Shown: positions 35,701 through 47,700 of the stretch, piece after piece
How positions within the stretch are numbered: position 1 is the stretch's first letter
How the letters are laid out: every line of letters begins with the position of its first letter
Assembly (NCBI GenBank): GCA_911728435.2
Contig: OU452201.1
Location: 17,670,001 to 17,734,000 of the forward strand
Length of the DNA: 64,000 bases
From: Apoderus coryli
Taxonomy: Eukaryota; Arthropoda; Insecta; Coleoptera; Attelabidae
Direction of reading: 5' to 3'
The notes under the pieces: generated by a model
Databases searched by the model: none
What the model saw: only the letters and a program-made list of their open reading frames with translations
What the model was told of the DNA's origin: nothing
Translations under genes and position numbers: made by a program

Positions 35701-38700
35701 GTAAGGTTATTTCTTGAATATTTGCCCCTTCCTATTAGCGCTAGTGCTTGTATTATATTTTTTTTAATTTTGTAGAACATGAATCAAGACAAAACAGAAT
35801 ACATGATGTCCATAGTTTACTGTACAAGTTACCAAAAGTGAATTTTGAAGTCTTAAAAACTCTTATCAAGCATTTAACAAAGTAGGTATTAGAGTTCAAT
35901 ATTTGAAAATAAAGTATTTTTTTATCATTTTTTTATTTTTAGTGTGGTACGTAAATGTGATAAAAATTTAATGACTGTGAGTAATTTGGGAGTGTGTTTT
36001 GGTCCAACACTTTTAAGACCTGAAGAGGAGACTGTCGCATCTATTATGGATTTAAAATTTTACAATATAGTTGTTGAGTTATTGATTGACAACTATGAAA
36101 AGTTTTTCTTCAGCGAGCCGGATAAACCAACAACAACTAGGTAAGTGTAATATTAAGAATAATAATAATTCTTTATTGCCCAACAGGCTTTCGCCCAATA
36201 ACAAGACATGATTCAACTTAAATATGAATTATATATACTTAGTTATAGTTAATAGTATACCACAACCAAAATGCTTTATACACATGGTGTATATAAACAA
36301 AATACAATTATTTAAAAGCAACCCACATGAACCCCAATATAACAATTTAATATAAATACATAAAACAAACTTTCGACAGGCTGTCAATGATCAACAACTA
36401 TATCCATGTAACACCGCAACCGGGCAAATGCGCGTCAGTTTCCATAAACGCGGAAATGCTGCATTACGCAGAGACTTGTTAAACAAAATTAATAGAGCGT
36501 CATTCAATACGTACGCACAGTCCCGAATAATAAATGCCGGAACGTCAGTTTAGATTTCAGTACGTAAATGCCAATAAGCACTTCTTCAAACTGCAAAACC
36601 CCCGCCGAAAAATTACCATCATCAAACCCAGCACATGGCGAGTCCGCAATACCGTAATAAATAAATAAATACACTTTATTGTCTAATAGGTGGTAAACCC
36701 AATTACAAGAGAAAAGATAATACAATATTAAAGCAATTAAACAATGAATGGTGGTAAAAATTGCCAATCAGTTCTAAATGCAAGGAACTTTAAAAATTTT
36801 CTTTGAACACTCAATTTTATTTATGTCTATATTATATAATGGTGACCAGACCAAGTAATACCGCAAACACACAATTACATAGACGCGAAGCGAACTGGGG
36901 GAACAATGTTCAGACCTCTTGCCCCAAAATGATCGTGTTTCAAATGGAAGTAAAAATTGAAATGGATCATTTATTTTTTGTAACATTCCTGATTTTAATT
37001 TAATAGTAATTGCTTAAAATTCCAGTTTATCATAAAATATCTTAATATACCCTCAGCGTATTTCCGTTTCCATAATGAATACGACACCAAGCAGGTCCCA
37101 AATCCAAAACGGATTTGTTTGGCTGGATCTTTTATTTTCGATATTTGGAACTTTTAGTTTAAGTTGTACAATGTGTAACTTATTCTGAGTTTTTTTTTCT
37201 GAAGTAATCCATTGATCGAGGAGTTGAATGGCATTTGTAGTAATGAAACTCGTCTACTCCAACAACGCTACTCCACAAATTGATTCAGATTTACCTGGAA
37301 TAAGATTATTCATAAATTCTGGCTCTAAGTCGCTTTACGACTTTTGTTTATCAATCGATCTATTTGAAATAGTTTCTGGAAATATTTATCAACTGTTTGA
37401 AGAAACTCAACTTGAAAATTATGTTTATATTTGTCACTTACTTTTTTGTAATGACAATGGATACCTTAATATATTTAACAACTAAAAATTAATACATGAA
37501 CAATTACACTACATATACCGAATAAACATTAAATATTTAACACAATGTATTTGATTATATTTTCTTTCGTGGCTATCTCGAGTCCTTATTTTTGAAAAAA
37601 AAAACATTGGAGGTTTTGTATATATTATCATTTGAAATTATCACAAAAAATATCGCATCATACAGTTCTAGTTTGAGCTTAATTACAAAACAACTTATAT
37701 TGACAACGAGTTGTATGTGGCGACATCTAGTGTGAGCAGGCAATTTGCCCGGTGAAACAAAGTTCAATAACGAAGACGGGACAAGAAGTAACAAGTCAAT
37801 TTAATCCTATTGCCAACACTAGATATGCCGGAATTCCCTAGCGGGAGGCTTTATTTACGATTTGCTTGTTACATATTGTAACAAGACTTTAAATTATGTA
37901 ATCATCATCACATTGCCTGCCTATCACCACTGATGAGTTGTGGATCAACAAAATGGCCTATCTTGTGAAGGCACGGCAAATTTCCAACATAACTTAAAAT
38001 CTTGTTACATTATGTAACAAGCAATTCGTACAACTTGTATTGTTTCAAATCTTATAAGTGAGTTTATTTTTTATGTTTTTTTTTTGTCACAGAATTTAAG
38101 GTACAAGTTGACAACGAGGATGTTTGTGACTTATTTAATTTACAACTTATTTTTGGAATTGTTTTTTGATATTTATATTTATCTTTAGATTGGGTGGTAT
38201 TAACAGCAGCCCCAAACATACAAATGGCGAGCCAATCTATATTAACACCGGTCATCTACCTCATCAAAATAGTAATGACACATATGGCAGTAGTACGAAT
38301 AGAAACTTGAGTATCAGTAATAATAGTACGAGTAACGGCATAAAAAGATCATCGCCAGTTTATAGACAAAACTATTCAACCTCAACATCTCCATATACAT
38401 GTGTAAGTTATAATAACTCTTTATTGTCTAACTGGTGACAACCCAATTACAAGACAACTGCTATGAATATAATATAGTAAACACAAATAATAATAAATTG
38501 ACAAAAGTCATAAGCTGAAGGTGAAAATACAATACAAACATATAAGGTTGTAGTGATATATTTCACTTAGCAAATGCATGGAATCTATTGAATCATTTCC
38601 CCCAGAACAATCCTCAAATCTCGGTTAAATGTGTTGGGATTTCCAAGTAATGAATGCTAGTATAGATGGTATAAGTATTTACAGAAATGACATGCTCTGG

Positions 38701-41700
38701 ATATCGGAGGTCTTGTTTCATAATTCGCGTTCTGAAGAGATAGGCACTTCTCGCATTGAACTGCGGAATATTAAACCGCAACATCTCCAACAATTACGAA
38801 CAGTCTATAAGACCATTAATCAGACCAAATATAAAACACTGAGAGGAAAAATGCCTTCGCATCTCCAGTGATGGAAAATCAAATCTCTCCAACAGCAAAC
38901 CATGGTCGTATCCCTGGGCAGGAAACCGAACATCGCGTGAGTTAATTTCGTTGAACCTTTTCGAGAGAGTTGACTTAAACGCCATATATCGGAGATCAAG
39001 AAGCGACAGCATATTCAAGCTTTGGATCTTACCATTGCGTTGTACAATACTATAAGACAATCAGTATTGTTAAATGGGTTGGTGGTTCTAAAACTAAATC
39101 CCAGATATTTGAGTGCCTTCTTCTTTATTTCGGAAACATTAATTCGCTATAAATGAACACACCAAGATCCTTAATTACAGTGCATTTATCAAGAGCAGTG
39201 CCTAAGAGTTTGTAATTGTAAGAAAAAGTGCGGTGCCTTCTTGTATATGTTATATAGAGTTAGTTGGAGTTTTCTCGACCATAAATTAGATGAGTTCGAA
39301 CATATTAAAAATAAAAACAAACTTTCATAAAACAGAAAAGTATTTTGATACAAAGGTACAGAATATTATTAATATGACCCAAAGCCTAGGGTATTTAATA
39401 ATTCAAATGCCAACATAATATCCTGTATATCCTAATAAAGTTTCTTTAGGATAATACGAAACAATTCTATGTTGATTTTCTTTATTGATGTATCCCTTTG
39501 TTTGCACCAATCATGTATACAATTTACAAACATTATGTCAAAAAAAACTCTACTTTCGATTGTTACGAAATATTTCAAGCAGCTCTTTTGTCTTATAAAA
39601 AAATCTGTTACATCCTATATACTTGGCAGTTGTGACCAATAATTAATTGTCAGTGAAGGTTCAAGTTTATAATGTGTGCCTAATGAGGTTTGTTGTTATT
39701 TTAGACGGTGTCAGCATTTGTGGACAGTCCGATCTCATCTAGTATGTACAGTGTGCATGAGCCAGCTCTGATAAGCGACAACAGTATTTATGGAATAACG
39801 CGCAACGAACATGTAGGACCGCCATCTAGTAGATTCACGCACAGCAAACAATTTACGTCAACGACAAATGTGAATTCACAGTCAGAGAGTAACATACCCG
39901 GTCTGCCTGGGTATAGTCCAACAAATATGAGGCAGTACAATCATTTAGGTAACGGAAATACTATTATCTTATAAAATCGATAAATTTTAAGAATATTGAC
40001 TATCAAAAATCTTGCAAATTTACCCATAACATGGCCTATTCGGTTTGGTCGATTTAATCCTGTTTTAAAAAGTAGATATGACCTTCTCGTTGTCTTTCAG
40101 AACTTTTTTTGTATTAAATTATGGAATTATCCATTCACGGAAAAAAAATATTTAATTTCATAAGTCTAATGATTTCTAATCTTTACCGTTAATGATGAGA
40201 ATTTATGGATAATGATTTAACATGGTTCTTCTGTGATAGTTATTCCTCGTTGATATGGATTATTTTATTAAAATATTTCTGAATATCTACGGCTAATAGA
40301 TAGGCACAGAGACATTTGTGCCCTTCAAGACTCGAAAATGCAACAAAATTGAATATTTTAAAAATCCTAAAAATATAGAACATTGAAGAACAAAAAATGT
40401 AGATTTTTAAATGGCAATATTAACATTGAATAATTCTCGTTTTTTTGACTTCTGATTCACCTATATTCTCCATGTCACTGTAATAATAATATAATAATAA
40501 TAATAATAATTGCTTTATTGTTCTACAGTATAATAACCATTTACAGAACAATGTACAAAAAAGTGTAATATACACACGTCAAAATAATAATAGTAATAAT
40601 AATCATACAGCAATATACAACTCGTTCCAAAATCAATATAAACTATCCGCAGAACGATCCAACTAGTCACACATTATAGTTCCCCGCAATTCTCAAGGGC
40701 AATTCAACAGATGACAACACATGACTTAAAGAATCATTATAAATATCACAGTGCTGGTCGATCAAGTTAAAAGTTAAACACATAGTATGAATGGGAGATT
40801 TCAACAAAACATTAGTATTGGCTCTATCACAATGAAAAGTATGCATACGCCTTGCAGTCGCTCTTGGCACCATAAAATTTAACCTTTTAAGCAGATCCGG
40901 GCAATCGAAGCGATTGTGAAGCATTTTATGCAAAAAGCTTACAGATGCTAAGCTCCTTCTAACTAACAAACTCTGTACATCAAACCTGTCAATATAATAA
41001 TCATAAGGGAGTCCTCGCGTGGGATATATGCCATCCGTTTTAAAACAAAGATACTTCAAAAATTTACGTTGAACTTTCTCGATCAATACACTATGACTAT
41101 CATAGTATGGATTCCATACCAAGGAACAATATTCCAGCCTTGGCCGAACGTAGGAAAAATAAAGCATTTTCAATGTATTAATATTTTTAAAGTGTTTCCC
41201 ATTTCTGACAATAAAACCATATGCCCTAGACGCCTCTGATATCTTTTTCAAAATATGACTCTTAAAACTTAAGGCAGAATCAAAGAGCACTCCCAAATCA
41301 TTGATGGAGTCAGAACGTTGTAATTGTATTTTATCAATATTATAGTTGTAAGTAATGGGACACTGTTTCTTCGTATATGTAACAACACTACATTTGGCCG
41401 GATTAAGAGCGATCCTATTGAGTGTACACCACTCCCTTATGGAATCAAGGCACATCTGCAACGCATCACAATCACTGATACCATCCACAGAATTAAATAT
41501 CTTAAGGTCATCGGCAAAAATCAATTTAGAACAAATCAAGGACTCGCCAAGGTCGTTAATAAAGAGAAGAAAAAGTAGAGGTCCCAAGTTTGATCCTTGT
41601 GGAACCCCAGATGTGGCCAAATAATCGATGGAATTAAAACCATTATAAGATATGAACTGATGTCTATCATGCAGATAAGACTGAATCAGAAGGACAGCAC

Positions 41701-44700
41701 CGAAATCAAAGCCAAATTTTGGAAGTTTTCTAATTAAAGTTTGATGATCTATAGTGTCAAAAGCTTTGCAGAAATCAGTGTAAATAACGTCAACTTGTCC
41801 ATGCTCATCCAATATCTCAGATGTAATCTGCGTAAATATTGCTAAATTAGTAAGACAAGATCTCTGTGTAATAAAACCATGTTGATAATCGGCCAACTGT
41901 GACTTGACAATTTTGTATATACGGTTATATAGGACTATTTCAAGTATCTTTGAGAAATTCGACAAAATCGATATTGGCCGATAGTTGCTCACATCTGCGC
42001 GATCTCCCTTCTTAAATACTGGACATACCTTAGCGAATTTCCATACTTTTGGAAATGTATGGTTCTTAACAATTAAATTAAATATAAGACACAATGGCGA
42101 GGACAGAATTACAATAGTATCTCTTACAAAAAAAGATGGTATCCCGTCTGGCCCAGAGGTAAGTTTATTTTTGAGTTTCTTAGCAGCCTCGATAACCTCA
42201 CTCTCATCTATAGAATCAAAAGTTATATCGTTACCACAAACGCCATCCCAAGACACATCGCCAAAATCACTATCATCATTACATTTAACAAACACACTTT
42301 CAAAATATACTCCAAACATGCTAATTATAGACTGTGGGTCATCAAAAGTGTTTCCTTCAAAGTTCATTATGCCTGGGATACGAGTCTGCTGCCGTTTGCT
42401 ATTGACGAAAGACCAGAATGCCTTAGGATTACGCTCAATATTATTCTCTGTATTTAGTATGTAGTCCCTGTACGCAGACGCAATCTGGAATTTTATAGTT
42501 TTCCTAATATCGCTAAACTTATTGTAATCTGATAACAATTTGGTTTTTTTGTATTTATTATGCAATTTGGCTTTAAGTTTAATATTTCGAATAATAATGG
42601 AAGTGTACCACGGTGGATACTGATGACTAAAATTCCTAAACAGCGGCACGAAATTATCAAATTTACCATAAATATCGTTGTAGAAAGAATCAAGTGCTAC
42701 ATCGACGTTATTAGACTCCTCCAAGTATGACCAATCATGATTCAGTAACGCCTCATACAGAGCAGGATAATTTGCCTTTTTGAAGTTGTAATTTCCTTGA
42801 CTAATATTTGTTTTGAATTGTGCCTCCCTACAATAAAATTCTTTTATATATACATTAAGAGCAGGATGATATTGCGCATCCTCCGCCACAAATGAAACTC
42901 TATCTCTAATCACCTCACAATCACATGGCGCGAAAACCAGATCTAGTAATTTACCTTGACTATTTAATATATTATTACACTGAATTAGTCCAAAAGAATT
43001 AATAAAATTATTTAGGGAATATGTTTTACTACCAGCGTTATCACTGTATATGTAGTTACTAACATTGAAATCTCCCATTAACAACATTTTGCTGTCAAAC
43101 AAAATACAAACTCTTTCAAGATACTCAAAAAACATTTCAAAAATGTCAAGAGATATATATGGTGGTATGTATACAACTAATATATAAAAAGCTCTAAAAT
43201 CTAAACTGCATTTTAAACCAACAATATCAATCTGTGGAAAAATAGAAAATAGTTCATTAAAGTCAATTGCTTGAGCCTGAATGGAACTTTTGATAGCCAG
43301 TAGAACTCCACCACCATCCTTTTTATCTACTACATTCAGATTTCTGTCTCTGCGAAAGATCTGATATACGTCATCAGGGAAGAGCTCACTGTCACAGATA
43401 TTATTATTTAGGAAAGTCTCAGTTAATGCAATAACATCAAAATCACCAACAGAAGCAAAAAGATAAAGTTCATGTGTTTTAGTACGAATCCCTCGAACAT
43501 TTTGGTAATAACAAGTTAAGCCGCTGGATGTTGCCTCAGACGCTCCCGATCGTTTTTTGACTTAATCAATTGTGGCACACCTCGGCTATATCTGATTACC
43601 AGATCCTCACCTTCAGAGTTACGCCGTCGCTGCTCCTCGAGTAATTCCCTGAAATGTCGTCGTTGATCCGGATTCAATACTTTATTGTTTTTTAAAGTAC
43701 ATTGGTTTTATAGCAATTGAGTTCTTAAATATCTAGATTTAAACTTAATTTAACAATTTCGGTACACCGTATACAATTAAAAAAATATATATATTTTTTG
43801 CAGAGCAACTAGGTACTTCACAATTTAATATCTTGTACAATTAAAAGTGATGAAGAACAATATAAACCAGCATTAGTGATTCACAAGAAATGCGATTAAT
43901 TTTAACACATAATAAATGTACTAATTTTCTTAACTAAAGCAAGCAATTGTTCATTGTTAAGATCAGTGACAAGTTACTAGGATTAATCCAACTCGGTGGC
44001 AATAGGTGCCTGCACAGAGCACCGAGAAAAAATAAATGGTAAAACGTTTCTTTGTGGTTTAAGTTACAACCCGTGCTATAGTGGTCCTGGTCGATAGTGT
44101 AGGAAACTCCACCACATGAAAATTTTATTACAAATTTAGAGCTTGTCCTGAGTTGTGCAAGTAGACGAATCATCCAAAAAGACATAATTAAATTCAAATA
44201 ACTAGGACCAATCTGGGGCTACTCGAAAGGTACTGTAACAAAGAGTTATTTGCCTTGATGATGAATTCAGAATCTCGATAGAAATAGTGTTTTTTTACTA
44301 GAGATAATATTCTGTTTTTATTGTTTCTTAATGCTAGCGGTTCTGTTGACCATAAGTGATCGACACCTACCTCTTGAGCCCAATTAATATGTGGAAAGCC
44401 CAGTTATATTTCTTTTGTGTACCTGGACCAAATAGAGCGATTTGTCTTTTAAAACATACTTTGGGTAATCTGGAGTCCTCCATTAACAGAAACTTAATAA
44501 GGAAGTTCAAAGTTAATTTAAATATCAAATATCCCAAATGAATAGAACCAGTTTCGGCCTTTATAAGTGCGGTGTGTATTTCTGGGAAGAGACTTAAAAT
44601 ATGTTGACTGTAGTTTTTCTATTATACGAGGCACGTTTTTTTAGTAAGTACCGTTTTGCGATTCCGCCGCCGCAGCGCTACGGTCGGCGTTCCGCGCATG

Positions 44701-47700
44701 CGCACTGGTTACCTACATCTCTTGTCTACGCACTGACGCCATTACAGTCTGATTCCTCATTGTATACGTTGTTTACTGAGTGTTTAAGATGCCTCCGACA
44801 ATCGTGAGTCTCGCCGATTGTAAAGTACGGGCTGTTATACGATTTCTTAGTGCTAAAGGCGTAAAACCGATCGATATTCATCGTGAGATCTGTGAAGTTT
44901 CCGGACAAAACATTATGAGTGATGGAATGGTAAGGAAATGGGTGAGAGCATTTAAAGATGGCCGCACAAATGTGCATGATGAAGAACGGAGTGGGCGTCC
45001 TTCGGTCGTTAATGAAGATTTGGTGCAGAAAGTGGAGGAAAAGGTGAGAGAAAACAGACGCTTTAAAATTTCATCAATGTGCGACTGCTTTCCTCAATAT
45101 TCTCGTAGTGTTTTGTATCGCATTGTGACCGAGAACTTGAATTACCGGAAATTTTTGTTCACGTTGGGTTCCAAAAATGTTGACGGATTTACACAAAACC
45201 CAACGTTTAGGCAGTGCATTGACTTTCCTTGAGCTGTACCACAATGAAGGTGAAGATTTTTTAGACCAAATTGTTACTGGTGACGAAACATGGGTGGCCT
45301 ACGTCACACCAGAATCGAAACAACAATCCATGGAATGGCGACATTCATCATCACCCAAAAGAGTGAAGTTTAAGCAAACAATTTCTGCCCGGAAAATCAT
45401 GTGCAAAGTTTTTTGGGACAGAAAAGGAGTATTGCTAGTGGAGTTTCTGCCTCATAATGAGACAATCAATGCAGCGCGTCTTATTGTGAGACATTGAACA
45501 ATCTGCGTCGTGCAATCCAGAACAAAAGACGTAGCAAGTTGAGTAAGGTTATCGTTTTGCTGCATGACAATGCCCGTCCACATGTGGCTAATCGGACCAA
45601 AGCTCTCATCAAATCTTTTAAATGGGAAACTCTAGATCATCCTCCATACAGCCCTGATCTGGCGCCCAGCGACTACCATTTGTTCCTGCACTTGAAGAAA
45701 CACCTGGGTGGTCAGCGTCTTCAAGACGATAACGAAGTCAAAACATTTGTGATACAGTGGTTAACAAGTCAGGCGTGGAATTTTATGAGGAGGGTATTCA
45801 AAAACTGGTGCCACGTTATGACAAGTGCCTCAATATTCACGGAAATTATGTAGAAAAGTAGATTAAGGTACAGGCTTTCATGTAAAAATAAAGTTATTGC
45901 GATATCTTTGCACGTCTTTTTTTAATTCCAAAACGGTACTTACTTAAAAAACTTGCCTCGTATCTAAATACCATGAGCCCCAAACTGGAAGACCAATGCT
46001 CAATATAGTACTGTCAAACAACTTTTTATGACATGTTATTGCAGAAATTTTACCCCTTGCTGTCATACTCAAAGCAGTGCCTGTCGCCCTCAGCCATATT
46101 TCTAATATAACTAATTTTTCACTACCTCAAGGAGCATGTCATTGGTTGTAAACATATGCGCGTTCGAAGGTAACCTGCCAGGACGATTAAAATCTTGGGC
46201 TTTTCAACATTTACTCTGAAAAAATTGTCTTTTGCATATGCGTCCATATTAGCTTCCTTCTCAGATCAATTTCAGAACCTGTACAATTTATTATTAATTC
46301 GGTTTAATTCTTCGTTTTCTTGTGGGGGGTTAGTAGATTTGTATTTATTTATTTTGTTCCACTTCCCCATATTGTATATTTATAATATACCAATCGTTTT
46401 ATTATTATTATTGATTCTCTTGAAAATAAAGATAATAATTTCGATTGAATTACAATGACAAATAAACTGATGCCCCTGAAGCAGGAATAGCTCTCCATAC
46501 AGAAATTTATTTTTTTGTTTATTTTTGTTAATATGTTAAAAGTTTGCAACCTTTTAACATATTTATTTTTCATAAATTTATTTACAGATTTTCAAAAATG
46601 TTGGCCCGTTTTTAAAATTAATTACGAACGCCCAATATAAATTAATTGTTTATATCTTTCTCAACTCAACTTTTTTTCAATACTTTCCCTTTCGGTCGAG
46701 AAAGTAAAAATAGAATCCGCATTAGTGACCATAAATATGTTTCAGATGCAAATAGCACAAGTAGTTCAAACGATTCACTCTCATCAACGTCACGTGACGG
46801 ATCAAATTTGATGGCACCAATTCCAAAGAAAACTGAACGATCCACCTTGTATACGGGTTATCCTAAGATGTACAAAGCTCCAGGAAATGTGTAAGTTTGA
46901 ACGATTTTCTGTAATTCAAGCGCATGTGAAATTCAATAAATAATTTTGTTGATATTTTTTGCATGATATACTAACACTAATTCTTTTAATTATCACTTAT
47001 ATACTATAATAGGAAGCAGCTCACTAAGGGAGTGGGATTACTTACAACATATGGATCGCCTGTGTCTAGTCCCACAATGTCTAGAGTTAGGTAAGTTAAT
47101 TGGTTTCGAGCGATAATGTTCAATGTCCTTTGGTAATCTTCAGTTGCGTTAGAAAAAATGTGCTTTATGTGTAGCATATGAACACGATACTACGAGAACC
47201 GGAAATTTTTATAATTTTTGATGTACACTGTGATATTTTGATAGGAAAGACCCATTTCTAGAGGAACTAGACAATATGGATGTTGTGAAATACTGAATGC
47301 CGAAAACTGCACATCGTGATCTTGAACTGTTCGTTTTCAAGTTTGTGCATTTTTGACCCACTTCCCGTAACTTCTCTATTTATGAATATTTGTCCTCTAG
47401 AAATGGGACACCCTGTACAAAGGTTTTTTTCAACTATATCGTACTATAGTGAACAAATCCGCTCATCTCAAACAAGGTACGTTGTTAAAGACTGTTTCTC
47501 ATCTACTCTAGGACTTGGTTGGATATATCATAAACCAATTTTGCAGCCAGTGATAATGTTACCTTCAAGCTTTCATTGTATGGTGTTGGTATTGCATTCA
47601 AACATGTAGTAGTGACACTCAATTTATTGTTTATGAAATTCATTGAATATGAGCTTCTTAAATTTCAGAAGGGTGCGAACTTTATATGCCTGCTTGGGTG

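Larger units (their letters stand above)
40482..43690 (-). mobile_element. Long LINE (Jockey/CR1-like), 5'-truncated in ORF1
   Basis: It spans the end of ORF1, all of ORF2 and a 3' UTR with CAATAAAG followed by an ATT-repeat tail (40,482-40,512). It lies antisense in the 6.8-kb Graf intron between 39,948 and 46,746. Its 5' edge abuts the 3' end of another LINE. Confidence 0.85.
43691..46250 (-). pseudogene. Second LINE, interrupted by mariner copy 3
   Basis: On the minus strand from about 46,230: a [11 protein letters not shown] block, [20 protein letters not shown] and WYLD, then the mariner (45,960-44,627), then [79 protein letters not shown]. This order is the C-terminal half of insect LINE ORF2 proteins of a different type from the one at 40.7-43.6 kb. 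Several frameshifts and stops are present. The 3' end has ACAATAAAGTATTG at about 43,680, directly against the other LINE. Confidence 0.7.

Noticed and set aside
42000..42464. 159-codon plus-strand frame inside the LINE
   Set aside because: Antisense shadow of the reverse transcriptase frame.
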